A stretch of DNA of 64,000 nt. Source: Chitinophaga agri (GTDB lineage: Bacteria; Bacteroidota; Bacteroidia; Chitinophagales; Chitinophagaceae). The first letter of the stretch is position 1; every line of letters starts with the position of its first letter. Below, piece after piece: positions 9,801 to 18,390 of this stretch. Made by a program: the position numbers and the translations under genes. The stretch is taken from positions 744,001-808,000 of the forward strand of contig NZ_CP048113.1 in assembly GCF_010093065.1 (NCBI RefSeq), in the 5' to 3' direction. The notes beneath the pieces are model-generated. The model did no database searches. It was not told the DNA's origin and saw only the letters and a list, made by a program, of their open reading frames with translations.

Positions 9801-11141
9801 TTATTGGATGCGTTTAACAGTAAACTACCAGGCAGCCAGGTGCACGGTATAACGGACGCCAGTTTGTCATCCTTCCCGTTTGGCACGGCTGCTCACAAAC
9901 AATTACAGGACCAGTTACCACGAAACGACATGCCGGATCCGTTACCCGCATATCTCTGTTTTGCAGGCTTTGATGACCAGCTTAACCTGGTCAGCCGGAA
10001 TACCGGTGTAAGACAGGTACAACCGGAGACAGACATTGTACAAACACTGGTGGCGCCACCGATGCGGATAGATAAGAGCGGATATGTTTATATTTATACC
10101 ACCAATGAAAGTGCCCAGGATGTATACTTTGATAATCTGACAGTTACACACATTACTGGTCCTTTGCTGGAAGAGACACATTATTATCCTTTTGGCCTCA
10201 CGATGGCTGCCATCAGTTACCCGGCCCTAAAAGGACTGCAGTACCCGGAAAACAGGAAACGCTATAACGGCATTGAACTTAACACAGCGCTTAGCCTCAA
10301 TGAATACGATGCCTTTTACAGGACGTTAGACCCTCAAACAGGTAGGTGGAAGCAGATAGACCCCAAGATTGATAAGATGGAGGCATGGTCGCCCTATGTG
10401 TCTAATTTCAATAATCCTATACGCTATAGTGACTTCCTGGGAGATAAACCGGAGCCAGATCCGGGGCAGGGAATACTTAAAACGATGTTCCAGGTGTTCA
10501 ATGTGATGGTGCGACAGCTCAATAACTATATGAACCAGAATAGAAAGGAGAACATGGCGGTGATCCGTGGAGCTGTAAATCAGGGTGTTGAGAATTTTAA
10601 AGGTCGTATAGCAACAGGAAACACTACGCCGCAGCTGATATATAATGCGTTTAGGCAAGATCCGCTCGGCGCCGTGACCGGATTTGGAGGATTAGAGCTG
10701 AAAGTGGCAGTAACAACGACAAAAGAGCTGGCGCTTACATCGAATGTGGGGAGTGGTGGAGCGAAAGTAGCAGAGGGGATAGAGGTAGGAGTGAAGATGT
10801 CAGGGAAGTTGGATGGTGCAGGGCGGGCGAAAGAGTTCGGTGACGAGTGGTCGAAGGCCAGTTTAAGTGAGGCAATAGAGAAATTTGCGCCGGGAGCGGA
10901 AGGTGTGGTAAGCGACAATGGAAAGAAAATTATTTATGCAAATGAGGGCTCTACTATTCAAGTAGTAGAAGACCGGCTAGGTAATTATTTTCGAATAGAA
11001 AATACTGCATTATCCGGCAAACGAAAGTTTTTAGACTTTGATGGAAAGGTGCCGAATAATAAGATTGTAAACGGAAAAACAAAAGGTAGATCCCAGCCAG
11101 AATATAACCAAGTTACGCACTATTTAAATATTGATAAATGA
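6849..11141 (+). CDS. Secreted RHS-repeat polymorphic toxin with variable C-terminal effector domain
   Basis: The 1430-residue protein starts with an N-terminal signal sequence (about 1-35, ending near SLIRAQ) and a DUF6443-type opening region (MQTQYFDGLGRLLQTV). A long array of YD/RHS repeats forms the expected beta-shell. The RHS-associated core follows at about residues 1110-1200, with HYYPFGLTM, KRYNGIELN and DPQTGRWKQIDP. The last 110 residues, after about 1320, are unrelated to the shell and more AT-rich. They contain GNYFRIENTA and a terminal NQVTHYLNIDK. That layout suggests a small nuclease of the barnase/EndoU/colicin E5-D (BECR) class, but this is inference. The stop overlaps the next start by four bases (ATGA), the usual arrangement for toxin and immunity. 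Confidence 0.88.
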   Translation: MQSRFAMFLSRTQILRVVMYLFLATTYNVSLIRAQNRPANTIRPSARPAALSPGYRSALVNRIRTWTPAAPATDTGWVTATTRTAVEVRMQTQYFDGLGRLLQTVGRQHSPGGKDVVSPALYDAFGREQFSYLPYAQQTGISNGAFKTTPFPAQSAYYKDRALSPGVGSDSIYYTQTRYDASPLNRVTHAWAPGNAWAKEGGSRPVMQRYQVNTVADSVRCWTMPVTGQIPVSVRIYSAGTLLKDVVISEAGVQRITYHDKAGRVVLYRSQLAANPGTGHMGWLSTYYVYDDAGMLRAVIPPKAVDLIKGSWTVPEVAATELCFLYRYDGELRTIVQKVPGADSIEMVYDKRDRIVARRDGVMKAMGQWYAISYDQLNRERKTALINLPDSRAQLQMRVDQLIPGSQDILSLVAATQTRILTNTFYDDYNFPGKQSYLVADINKVKAGGNSYPVLLPSVASQMTKGLMTGRSVRVEATEQFITATFYYDAKGRVTQVLANNMAGGNDVITTLYDFSGKILSTYQRHTNPRSVLTPQTTILTTFAYDALGRVDSVGKRINDDPATQHTIAVNVYDENGRLRTKRLEVTGANAQLETLQYVYNIRGWLKSVNGTFVNTSGSTSNWFGQEYSYEYGFDSSEYTGNIAGIKWKTATDGIVRAYGFDYDRADQLNYADFVQQQPGSTTWTNDKADFSVSGLTYDPGGNILSMKQRGVSGMAVRTIDSLKYGYFPGSNRLSYVTDKRNDPATQLGDFREMDNREVQDYWYDPNGNISRDNNKAIDTVLYNHQQLPAILLAKGKKASIHYLYAAGKGELLAKMVADTSITPHRSRITHYINGFQYEQDTLQFIAQEEGRIRPVYKTGKPVVYVFDYFLKDNLGNVRMVLSTEKDTVVYKATMETASAAREATLFSNIAETRAKKPVGYPDGLIGSTDGYVARLNAINGQKIGPSLVIRVMAGDSLMIGVNAFHKKGPATPINIRPEAMITALLDAFNSKLPGSQVHGITDASLSSFPFGTAAHKQLQDQLPRNDMPDPLPAYLCFAGFDDQLNLVSRNTGVRQVQPETDIVQTLVAPPMRIDKSGYVYIYTTNESAQDVYFDNLTVTHITGPLLEETHYYPFGLTMAAISYPALKGLQYPENRKRYNGIELNTALSLNEYDAFYRTLDPQTGRWKQIDPKIDKMEAWSPYVSNFNNPIRYSDFLGDKPEPDPGQGILKTMFQVFNVMVRQLNNYMNQNRKENMAVIRGAVNQGVENFKGRIATGNTTPQLIYNAFRQDPLGAVTGFGGLELKVAVTTTKELALTSNVGSGGAKVAEGIEVGVKMSGKLDGAGRAKEFGDEWSKASLSEAIEKFAPGAEGVVSDNGKKIIYANEGSTIQVVEDRLGNYFRIENTALSGKRKFLDFDGKVPNNKIVNGKTKGRSQPEYNQVTHYLNIDK

Positions 11142-11473
11142 AAACACGAATAATTACAGTGCCCATTGACAAGGAAGCACAATATGAATTAGACTACGAT
11201 AGGGCAGAGCCACATCAATTGATCGAAATAATGATTGACCAAAGTGAATTCAAGGAATTAGATTCAGCCGGAGTCTTTGATCGAATAAACGAAATTGCTG
11301 ACGCAATGATAGATGATTATGAAGATGATGGAATAGTTGAAAAGGAAAAGTTGCAAAAAGTTTTGGCAAGCGACGTTTTTGATATTCCAGTCACTACTAA
11401 TAAACTTAAAGAACTTAAATCTTTATTTATTGAAGCGCTTCAGCGTGGTACCGGTGTATTTTTCTACTTCTGA
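11138..11473 (+). CDS. Putative immunity protein for the RHS toxin
   Basis: This 111-residue, strongly acidic protein has no signal peptide. Its start overlaps the toxin stop by four bases (ATGA), so translation is probably coupled. I do not recognise a family. The reasons for calling it immunity are position, size, acidity (complementary to the basic toxin tip), and the shared low GC content with the last 300 bp of the toxin gene. A cytoplasmic immunity protein would fit a toxin with a cytoplasmic target such as RNA. Confidence 0.65.
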   Translation: MKTRIITVPIDKEAQYELDYDRAEPHQLIEIMIDQSEFKELDSAGVFDRINEIADAMIDDYEDDGIVEKEKLQKVLASDVFDIPVTTNKLKELKSLFIEALQRGTGVFFYF

Positions 11474-11506
11474 GATTCGTTATCAGTGATAAAAGAGTTT
11501 TACACC

Positions 11507-11550
11507 GTCTATTTAAGTAGTGATAAATTTCTATCACTACTTGAATAGAC
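11507..11550. terminator. Strong 19-bp hairpin after the toxin-immunity pair
   Basis: The arms 11507-11525 and 11532-11550 pair over 19 bp with one G-T position and a 6-nt loop. There is no following U-run, so it may be an RNA-end stabiliser or bidirectional terminator rather than a classical intrinsic terminator. Twelve bases of the right arm (11537-11548) recur inverted at 11907-11918. Confidence 0.5.
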
Positions 11551-11945
11551 TTCGCTTGGGAATCTCCGTGCCGTCCTAATGTCTGCAGTCAGGTTTGCAG
11601 ATGGAGATGGAGGGCCTTAGCCCTTCATGCGCGGCTCAGCCCATGCAACAGGGGTTTAATAGCCCCACTACCGCCCAATGCCTATCCCTCAGTAGCATAG
11701 CAAGGACGCATGGAGGGGTACAGCCCGTAATCCCATCTGATACCGGCAAAGACCATCGTCTGATAAAACCTGTAACGACACCCATTCAACAGCGCATACG
11801 CTATCTTGCACATATAAATATTGATCAAATCTATGCCCATACCTTCCCATAGTTCCAATACCCCCGACACCACTACTTAAAAAAACAACATATCCTCCCC
11901 ATATACCTATTCAAGTAGTTTGATTTTTACAACCCCTCTATTTTT
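11551..11945. other. Gene-free stretch after the RHS toxin module
   Basis: Short open frames on both strands (11595-11852 forward, 11682-11873 reverse) have no credible composition or start and look random, although the reverse frame could be a scrap of an old gene. CTATTCAAGTAG at 11907-11918 is the inverted copy of part of the hairpin arm at 11537-11548, so the stretch is bracketed by inverted repeats about 360 bp apart. Confidence 0.45.
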
Positions 11946-11969
11946 CGTTATTCCCTAAATAACATAACG
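11946..11969. promoter_or_regulatory. Putative ModE operator upstream of the Mo-hydroxylase operon
   Basis: CGTTAT (11946-11951), 12 bp, then ATAACG (11964-11969). This is the architecture of ModE sites as I know them from enterobacterial modA, and it is identical in half-sites and spacing to the copy at 18803-18826 in this window. It lies about 95 bp before the best promoter (12042-12071). It may therefore act from a distance, or overlap a weaker upstream promoter (TTTG 11919-11922, TATTTTTC 11939-11946). Confidence 0.6.
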
Positions 11970-12041
11970 TTCCCTCTCTCTCAAATCAAATCCCGGATCC
12001 ATAAACTTTGAATTTTATAGTTATCTGTTTGAATATTACAA

Positions 12042-12071
12042 TTTGCATAACCCTCCTTCGAACTAAATTTG
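12042..12071 (+). promoter_or_regulatory. Bacteroidota-type promoter of the Mo-hydroxylase operon
   Basis: TTTG (12042-12045), an 18-bp spacer, and TAAATTTG (12064-12071), an exact TAnnTTTG. Transcription would begin near 12078, giving a leader of about 155 nt before the ATG at 12234. Confidence 0.6.
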
Positions 12072-12077
12072 CTTTTA

Positions 12078-12233
12078 AACGTTAACGATTTCAGGAAGCA
12101 AAGGTCAAATTTGATAAGTGATTCCCGTCAGGAACCTGCGGCCACACGCCGTATACGGGTCGTCAGCAGTATCAGTGATCCCTGCCGCAAGTCAACCTAT
12201 TTAGATCAATTATTTACAGAAAAGCAAATCTTT
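12078..12233 (+). other. Long structured 5' leader of the Mo-hydroxylase operon
   Basis: About 155 nt separate the predicted transcription start from the first ATG. The middle (about 12120-12200) is much more GC-rich than the flanks and can fold, for example CCCGT with ACGGG, and TGCGG with CCGTA. It is in frame with the first gene but lacks a good start and does not resemble the family's N-terminus. It is a candidate cis-regulatory RNA, but I do not recognise a known riboswitch class. Confidence 0.35.
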
Positions 12234-12707
12234 ATGGTTAAACTAAAGATCAACCAGAAAGAGTATTCAGTGGACGCCAGCCCTGACATGCCATTACTAT
12301 GGGCATTGAGGGACGTGCTGGGATTAACTGGTACCAAATTCGGTTGCGGAATGGCGCAATGTGGCGCCTGTACCGTCCATTTAGATGGAGAAGCAGTGCG
12401 TTCATGTGTAACATTGGTGTCACGGGCCGTAGGCAAGGAAGTGACAACAATTGAAGGCTTATCTGCCGATCCGGAAAATTACCTGCAGAAAGCATGGCTG
12501 GACATTGATGTACCGCAATGCGGCTATTGCCAGTCCGGACAAATTATGTCCGCCGCCGTTCTGCTCAGGGAGAATCCAAATCCTACAGATGAAGACATCG
12601 ACAACGCAATGTCCGGGAATATCTGTCGCTGCGGCACATATCCCCGTATAAGAAAGGCTATTCATTTAGCCGCAAAAATGCAGCGGGAAGGAGGTAGCGC
12701 GAAATGA
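12234..12707 (+). CDS. iorA: 2Fe-2S subunit of a molybdenum hydroxylase (isoquinoline 1-oxidoreductase alpha type)
   Basis: This 157-residue small subunit of a xanthine-oxidase-family hydroxylase carries electrons from the Mo centre through two [2Fe-2S] clusters. The plant-ferredoxin-type cluster is ligated by C38, C43, C46 and C58 ([14 protein letters not shown] ... SC). The second, helical cluster domain has QCGYCQSGQ and [11 protein letters not shown]. The ATG at 12234 ([13 protein letters not shown]) matches the family start. It overlaps the large subunit by four bases. It is the first gene of a seven-gene operon. The natural substrate (an N-heterocycle or aldehyde) is unknown. Confidence 0.93.
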   Translation: MVKLKINQKEYSVDASPDMPLLWALRDVLGLTGTKFGCGMAQCGACTVHLDGEAVRSCVTLVSRAVGKEVTTIEGLSADPENYLQKAWLDIDVPQCGYCQSGQIMSAAVLLRENPNPTDEDIDNAMSGNICRCGTYPRIRKAIHLAAKMQREGGSAK

Positions 12708-14890
12708 GTGAAGTATTGAACAGTAGCAGGCGTAACTTCCTGAAAGCCGGTGCCGTACTGGGTAGCGGATTGCTCATCTCCTTTACCGTACCCGGAGCGA
12801 AGAAGCTCGCCGGCGCCGGCGGAGCATCTATGGTAGGTCCGCAAAGCGGAGCAGCATTTGCACCAAATGCCTACCTGCATATCACAGCAGATAATCAGAT
12901 CCTCGTCTACCTGGCGCACGCCGAAATGGGACAGGGTATCTGGACGACACTGTCTATGATGATCGCAGATGAACTGGATGTTGACGTAAATAAAATGGTC
13001 GTGCAACATGGCGATGCCTGGAAACCATACAACCATACGCTGTTTGGTATACAAATCACCGGAGGTTCCAGTACCACATATTCTGAGTTTGAAAGATACC
13101 GTAAAGCAGGAGCGACCGCCAGGATGTTACTGGTGGAAGCAGCGGCGAAGAAATTCGGTGTGAGCCCGTCAGCATGTACGACGGCAAACGGTATCGTTAC
13201 AGCAGGCAATAAAACCGCTACTTACGGCGAACTGGCATCCGAGGCGGCCACATTGACCGCACCGGCTGATGTGCCGCTGAAAGATCCGAAAGACTGGAAA
13301 TATATCGGTAAAGGCGTGAAACGCCTCGATACCCCCGCGAAGATCAATGGCACCGCTAAATTCGGCATGGATGTGCAGTTCCCCGGACTGCTGACCGCCA
13401 CCGTTTTACATGCGCCGGTTTTTGGGGCGAAAGTAAAGTCAGTGGATGCAGCGAAAGCGAAAGCTATTCCAGGGGTGAAACAGGTCGTGCAGATCCCGAC
13501 CGGAGTTGCCGTGCTGGCGGATAACTACTGGGCAGCTAAGAAAGGACGCGCCGCATTGAAAGTGGAGTGGGATTTAGGTAGTGGTGTGCAGGTGGATTCT
13601 ACAGCGATGATGGCGAAGTATAAACAACTGGCCAAAACACCCGGCGCACCGGCAGCGAAAGGCGGTAACGTAGATACAGGTATGTCAAAGGCCGTGAAGA
13701 CGGTAGAGGCAGTATACACCTTTCCCTATCTGGCACACGCTCCGATGGAACCACTGAACGTGACCATCGAACTGAAAGACGGAAAGTGCGAGATCTGGTG
13801 CGGTACCCAGATGCCAGGTATGGACCAGGATGCAGCAGCGAAAGTACTGGGATTGAAACCGGAACAGGTAAGGGTGAACACCGTATTCCTGGGTGGAGGC
13901 TTCGGTAGAAGGGCTACGCCGGCATCCGACTTTGTAAAGGAGGCAGCCGAAATTGTTAAAGCAAGTGGTAAACCACTGGTGAAGATGGTATGGGCGCGTG
14001 AAGATGATGTGAAAGGCGGATTCTATCGTCCGGCATTTGTACATAATGTCAAGGTGGGATTGAACGCGGATGGTATGCCGGTTGCGTGGAGTCATAACAT
14101 CGTAGGACAGTCCATCATGGAAGGGACCCTGTTCGCTGCTATGATCAAGGACGGTATTGACGCAGCCTCTGTGGAAGGGGTAGCCGATTCTCCCTACCTG
14201 GCGGCGGTGCCTGACAAGCTGGTGACCCTGCATTCGCCAAAGAACGAAGTACCGGTGCTCTGGTGGCGCTCCGTTGGACATACACATACAGCGATGGCCA
14301 TGGAAGCGATGATCGATGAACTGGCCCATGCGGTTGGGAAAGACCCGCTGGCATACAGACAGGAACTGCTGAAAGACCATCCGAGACACCTCGCGGCACT
14401 GAACCTGGCGGCTGAAAAGGCCGGATGGGGTAAGCCATTGGCTGCAGGACGGTTCAGGGGTATCGCAGTACATGAGTCGTTCCTGAGCTATGTCGCGCAC
14501 GTGGTGGAGATCTCCCTGAACAGTGATGGTACCATTAAGGTGCACAAGGTCGTGAGTGCCATTGACTGCGGACTGGCCGTTAACCCGGATGGCGTAAGGG
14601 CCCAGATAGAAAGTGGTATCAACTTTGGCGTGTCCGGTGCGCTGCTGGGTGAGATCAGCCTGGAAAAGGGCCGTGTGCAACAGGGCAACTTCAATGATTA
14701 CGTGGTGTCAAGAATGTTTGATACACCAGCTGAAATAGAAGTACATATCGTGGAAAACGGTGGTAAAATGGGCGGTGTCGGAGAACCTGGCGTTCCTCCG
14801 GTGGCACCGGCTATTGCCAATGCGTACTTCTCAGCTACCGGCAAACGACTGAGAGATCTGCCGTTTAACAAGGCAATCCTGAAGGCGTAA
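12704..14890 (+). CDS. iorB: Molybdopterin-binding large subunit of molybdenum hydroxylase (isoquinoline 1-oxidoreductase beta type)
   Basis: This 728-residue large subunit binds the molybdenum cofactor and performs substrate hydroxylation. It begins with a twin-arginine signal ([18 protein letters not shown]), so the folded heterodimer, with the signal-less small subunit carried along, should be exported to the periplasm. Cofactor-contact motifs of the family are visible: [17 protein letters not shown], and [15 protein letters not shown] near the C-terminus with the putative catalytic glutamate. The diheme cytochrome that follows is a plausible electron acceptor. The start overlaps the small-subunit stop (ATGA). 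Length is normal for the IorB-like group. Confidence 0.93.
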   Translation: MSEVLNSSRRNFLKAGAVLGSGLLISFTVPGAKKLAGAGGASMVGPQSGAAFAPNAYLHITADNQILVYLAHAEMGQGIWTTLSMMIADELDVDVNKMVVQHGDAWKPYNHTLFGIQITGGSSTTYSEFERYRKAGATARMLLVEAAAKKFGVSPSACTTANGIVTAGNKTATYGELASEAATLTAPADVPLKDPKDWKYIGKGVKRLDTPAKINGTAKFGMDVQFPGLLTATVLHAPVFGAKVKSVDAAKAKAIPGVKQVVQIPTGVAVLADNYWAAKKGRAALKVEWDLGSGVQVDSTAMMAKYKQLAKTPGAPAAKGGNVDTGMSKAVKTVEAVYTFPYLAHAPMEPLNVTIELKDGKCEIWCGTQMPGMDQDAAAKVLGLKPEQVRVNTVFLGGGFGRRATPASDFVKEAAEIVKASGKPLVKMVWAREDDVKGGFYRPAFVHNVKVGLNADGMPVAWSHNIVGQSIMEGTLFAAMIKDGIDAASVEGVADSPYLAAVPDKLVTLHSPKNEVPVLWWRSVGHTHTAMAMEAMIDELAHAVGKDPLAYRQELLKDHPRHLAALNLAAEKAGWGKPLAAGRFRGIAVHESFLSYVAHVVEISLNSDGTIKVHKVVSAIDCGLAVNPDGVRAQIESGINFGVSGALLGEISLEKGRVQQGNFNDYVVSRMFDTPAEIEVHIVENGGKMGGVGEPGVPPVAPAIANAYFSATGKRLRDLPFNKAILKA

Positions 14891-14922
14891 TGTTCCTGAT
14901 TATTTACACGTAAAGCGATGTT

Positions 14923-15585
14923 ATGTCACAAATAACTAAAAATCAATTTTTTAATACAAGAAAGGGGATTTACCTGCTGCTTGCTGTGACGGCAATTTCG
15001 TCGGTTGTAGTATCTTTCCGCTCGGACGCATTCAATAAGGTGCCCGCCGAAAAGAAAACAGCTACTGTTGCGATGCTGGAAGCGGCGGAACCAGACAGCG
15101 TGATCTCTAAGAAAGCCTTTTTACAGGCATATAAAGTGCTGATGCACCCGCGTTGTATGAACTGTCATCCAACAGGAGACAGGCCACTACAGGGTGACGA
15201 CAGCCACATACACACCATGAACGTGCAGCGTGGGGTAGACGGTAAAGGACTGTATGCCATGAAATGTTCTAACTGTCACCAGCCCCAGAACACACCGGGA
15301 CTGCATATGCCGCCGGGTAATCCGAACTGGCACCTGCCACCTGCTGACATGAAAATGGTGTTCCAGGGTAAGTCGCCGAGAGAACTGGCACAAACAATGC
15401 TGGATAAAAGCCAGAATGGTCATAAAGACTATGAAGGCCTGATCGAGCACGTCAGTAAAGACTCGCTCGTAGGCAGCGGCTGGAACCCAGCAGAAGGGCT
15501 GGCACATCTGCCAATGAGCCGCGCAGAATTTGTAAAACATTTTAAAACATGGCTGGATAAGGGTGCTTATCTGCCTGACAAATAA
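14923..15585 (+). CDS. Diheme cytochrome c partner of the Mo hydroxylase
   Basis: This 220-residue protein has an N-terminal membrane anchor or signal (about residues 10-30, KGIYLLLAVTAISSVVV) and two CxxCH haem-binding motifs, CMNCH and CSNCH. Several later methionines and histidines could be axial ligands. It starts 32 bp after the large subunit and is separated by one base from xdhC, so it belongs to the operon. It probably accepts electrons from the periplasmic IorAB dimer and passes them to the respiratory chain. That role is inferred from position. Confidence 0.85.
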   Translation: MSQITKNQFFNTRKGIYLLLAVTAISSVVVSFRSDAFNKVPAEKKTATVAMLEAAEPDSVISKKAFLQAYKVLMHPRCMNCHPTGDRPLQGDDSHIHTMNVQRGVDGKGLYAMKCSNCHQPQNTPGLHMPPGNPNWHLPPADMKMVFQGKSPRELAQTMLDKSQNGHKDYEGLIEHVSKDSLVGSGWNPAEGLAHLPMSRAEFVKHFKTWLDKGAYLPDK

Positions 15586-15586
15586 G

Positions 15587-16705
15587 ATGAAGGAAATTGA
15601 GGATATCATACGGGCGTATAAAGTTTCCCAACAGTCTGGAAAGAAGGTCGCACTAGCTACCGTTGTATATGTGGAAGGCTCTTCCTACCGTCGTCCGGGT
15701 GCCAGAATGCTGGTCACGGAAGACGGAGAGATGACCGGCGCTATCAGCGGCGGATGTCTGGAAGGTGACGCACTGAGAAGGGCGTTACTGGCCATCGTGC
15801 AGCAGCAGAATAAGCTGATCACCTATGATACAACGGATGAGGATGATGCAAAGATCGGTGTACAACTCGGGTGTAACGGGGTAGTGCATATCCTGTTCGA
15901 ACCCATAGATCCGCAGTCGCCCCATCATGCTATCCGCCTGCTGGAACAGGTGCTGGAGAAACGGGAAGACGCCGTATTAGTAACCCTGTTCAGGTTAAAC
16001 CAGGCTGCTCAGCAGCCTGGTACCTGTCTTCGCTATGCTGGTAATAGCTTTGCCGGTAGTCTCGAAGACGGAGAACTGAAAACCATGATCGTAAAGGATG
16101 TATTGGAAGTGTTCAGTACAAAGCAGGGCATGGTTAAACAGTACGGCGACGAAAAACCGGCATTGCATGCTTTCGTCGAACTGCTGAAACCTCCGGTATC
16201 CCTGATCATCGCCGGTGCTGGTAATGATGCGATGCCCCTGGTGGAGATCGCACGTATACAGGGTTGGCATACTACCGTGGTGGATGGAAGGGCGTTATAT
16301 GCCACTCCCGCCAGGTTCCCCGGTGCAGGCAGAGTGATCGTCAGCAAAGCGAAAGATGTGTTGGATAAAGTAGTGATTGACGAACGCACCGTTTTTGTGC
16401 TGATGACGCATAATTACAATTATGATCTCGCACTGCTGGAATTACTGCTGCAAAAAGAAGTAACTTACATCGGTACGCTGGGGCCGAAGTCAAAGCTGGA
16501 ACGTATGCTGGATGAACTGGCAGCGAAAGGGATGGTGGTAAGTGAAGAAAGCAGGGCCAGGATACATGGTCCCGTGGGACTCGATATAGGTGCGGAAACA
16601 GCAGAAGAAATTGCATTGTCTGTGACGGCTGAAATAAAAAGCGTACTTTCAGAGAGGACCGGCATTCCTCTCAGAGAGAAAGACGGGCCGATACATACTT
16701 TGTAA
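15587..16705 (+). CDS. XdhC/CoxI family molybdenum-cofactor chaperone
   Basis: This 372-residue protein has the two-part XdhC layout. The N-terminal segment carries SSYRRPGARMLV and GAISGGCLEGDALRRA. The C-terminal Rossmann-like domain (about 205-350) has LIIAGAGNDAMPLVEIA and VGLDIGAETAEEIALSV. Family members bind the sulfurated cofactor and insert it into xanthine-oxidase-type enzymes. The start at the ATG of MKEIEDIIRAY, one base after the cytochrome stop, is preferred over an in-frame upstream TTG. Its position fits maturation of IorAB. Confidence 0.92.
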   Translation: MKEIEDIIRAYKVSQQSGKKVALATVVYVEGSSYRRPGARMLVTEDGEMTGAISGGCLEGDALRRALLAIVQQQNKLITYDTTDEDDAKIGVQLGCNGVVHILFEPIDPQSPHHAIRLLEQVLEKREDAVLVTLFRLNQAAQQPGTCLRYAGNSFAGSLEDGELKTMIVKDVLEVFSTKQGMVKQYGDEKPALHAFVELLKPPVSLIIAGAGNDAMPLVEIARIQGWHTTVVDGRALYATPARFPGAGRVIVSKAKDVLDKVVIDERTVFVLMTHNYNYDLALLELLLQKEVTYIGTLGPKSKLERMLDELAAKGMVVSEESRARIHGPVGLDIGAETAEEIALSVTAEIKSVLSERTGIPLREKDGPIHTL

Positions 16706-16710
16706 ATCGT

Positions 16711-17316
16711 ATGGATATGGAAAAATACGGTGTTATCATTTTGGGAGCGGGAAATTCATCCCGGTTGGGACAGCCGAAACAATTACTGATGTACCAGGGC
16801 AAAACCCTGATCTGTAAGATGGCGGAAGAAGCAATTGCGGCAGTAGGCAGTCCGGTGGTATTGGTGACCGGCGCAAACGCGCCCCTGATCATGAAAAAGT
16901 TGTGCGGGTTCGCACTCGAGATAATAGAAAATGACCATTGGTCAGCAGGCATGGGATCATCTATCAGCACAGGCATGAAGCTGATAGCCCGTCATACAGA
17001 TCTCGCCGGGGTGATCATCATGGTATGTGACCAGCCATTCGTGAATGCAGCTCTCCTGCAACAGCTGATCGATCAGCAGACGATCGCCGGAAAAGGCATC
17101 ATCGCCTGCACATACGATAACACGGCTGGTACCCCCGTACTTTTCAGCAATACCTATTTCGATGCACTCGCTGCCCTTGAAGGACAGCAGGGCGCTAAAA
17201 AGATCCTGCAGCAATCCACCGATGATCTGGCGCTGGTGCCATTTCCGCTGGGTGCGCTGGATATTGATACCGCTGAAGACTATCAGCGATTACTAACAGG
17301 GCAAGTCGTAAACTGA
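16711..17316 (+). CDS. mocA: MocA-like molybdenum cofactor cytidylyltransferase / NTP transferase
   Basis: This 201-residue nucleotidyltransferase of the MobA/MocA family starts with the NTP-binding loop LGAGNSSRLGQPKQLL. It continues with GMGSSISTGM and the metal-binding CDQPF, and ends with ALDIDTAEDYQ. With XdhC next to it, the likely reaction is CTP plus molybdenum cofactor to the cytosine dinucleotide form used by this enzyme family. A guanylyl specificity (MobA) cannot be excluded by eye. It begins five bases after xdhC and its stop overlaps the moaA start by one base. Confidence 0.87.
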   Translation: MDMEKYGVIILGAGNSSRLGQPKQLLMYQGKTLICKMAEEAIAAVGSPVVLVTGANAPLIMKKLCGFALEIIENDHWSAGMGSSISTGMKLIARHTDLAGVIIMVCDQPFVNAALLQQLIDQQTIAGKGIIACTYDNTAGTPVLFSNTYFDALAALEGQQGAKKILQQSTDDLALVPFPLGALDIDTAEDYQRLLTGQVVN

Positions 17317-18296
17317 TGATAATTGATTCGTATAACCGTGTGCATGATTACCTGCGGATTTCCCTGACAGATAATTGTAACCTGCGGTGTTTTTACTGCA
17401 TGCCGGAAGAAGACTATGACTTCACGCCGGCTTCCCGGTTGATGCAGGCGGATGAAATAGCCACTTTAGCAGGGATATTCACTGCCAATGGCGTCCGTAA
17501 GATCAGACTGACCGGTGGCGAGCCACTGGTAAGAAAGGATGCTGCAAAGATCATCCTGTCACTTTCCCGGTTGCCTGTCGAACTGACCATGACGACCAAT
17601 GGCGCCCGACTTCATGAATTTACAGACGTGCTGGAAGAAGCGGGTATCCGCTCGCTCAACATTAGCCTGGATACACTACAGCAGGATAAATTTACGCTCA
17701 TCACCCGCAGGGATATTTTCCCGCAGGTGAAACGGAACATCGATCTGCTGCTCAATAAGGGTATTCGCGTGAAAGTGAACATGGTTGTAATGAAAGGGCT
17801 GAACGATAGCGAGATCAATGACTTCGTTGCCTGGACAAAAGATACCCCGGTACATGTCCGCTTTATTGAGTTCATGCCTTTCAGCGGTAACCGGTGGACG
17901 AGCAACAAGGTCCTGTCTTTACACGAGATCCTGCATGGCATCAACGCGGAATATGACTTCTTACCTTTGAAAGGAGGGGCAAATGATACGGCTAAAGGTT
18001 TTATCGTACCAGGCCACGCCGGCACCTTCTCCGTGATCAGTACCATGACCGAGCCTTTCTGCAGTACCTGCAACAGGATGCGTCTCACGGCGGATGGTAA
18101 ACTCAAGAACTGTCTGTTCTCACAGGGAGAAACTGACCTGCTGACCGCCCTGAGAAATGGAGAAGATGTACTACCGCTTATACAGCAGAACATCCGCAGC
18201 AAAGCCAAAGAACTGGGTGGCCAGTTCACCGGCAAACTGGAAGATGTGCATGCAGAACTGATTAACAACAGGAGTATGATCACCATCGGTGGTTAA
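17316..18296 (+). CDS. moaA: GTP 3',8-cyclase MoaA, first step of molybdenum cofactor synthesis
   Basis: This 326-residue radical-SAM enzyme converts GTP to 3',8-cyclo-GTP. The N-terminal cluster motif is CNLRCFYC (about residues 22-29) and the C-terminal cluster motif is CSTCNRMRLTADGKLKNC. The SAM-binding segment LTGGEPLVRKD is present. The protein ends in two glycines (TIGG), a hallmark of active MoaA. The other cofactor genes (moaC, moaE, moeA) are not in the window, so this may be the only copy placed with its client enzyme or a second copy. It is translationally coupled to mocA. Confidence 0.96.
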   Translation: MIIDSYNRVHDYLRISLTDNCNLRCFYCMPEEDYDFTPASRLMQADEIATLAGIFTANGVRKIRLTGGEPLVRKDAAKIILSLSRLPVELTMTTNGARLHEFTDVLEEAGIRSLNISLDTLQQDKFTLITRRDIFPQVKRNIDLLLNKGIRVKVNMVVMKGLNDSEINDFVAWTKDTPVHVRFIEFMPFSGNRWTSNKVLSLHEILHGINAEYDFLPLKGGANDTAKGFIVPGHAGTFSVISTMTEPFCSTCNRMRLTADGKLKNCLFSQGETDLLTALRNGEDVLPLIQQNIRSKAKELGGQFTGKLEDVHAELINNRSMITIGG

Positions 18297-18390
18297 TGCG
18301 TGAAGCGGTTACATTTGCAGACAGCGTATCCCCGGACAGTGAACAGCACCTCATCTCAAAAGCATCAAAAGACCAACCGGCATCTGAAAC

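Noticed and set aside
11595..11873. Overlapping small frames on both strands in the gap after the immunity gene
   Set aside because: No credible start, composition or family; could at most be eroded remnants.
12110..12210. Resemblance of the leader (GTCAGGAACCTGC) to the end of a cobalamin riboswitch
   Set aside because: The other cobalamin-riboswitch boxes (for example GCCACTG) are not found in the expected order, and the operon has no B12 link.
13685..14680. 331-residue reverse open frame
   Set aside because: It lies wholly inside the strongly supported IorB large-subunit gene; its composition is Cys/His-rich and shows no domain.
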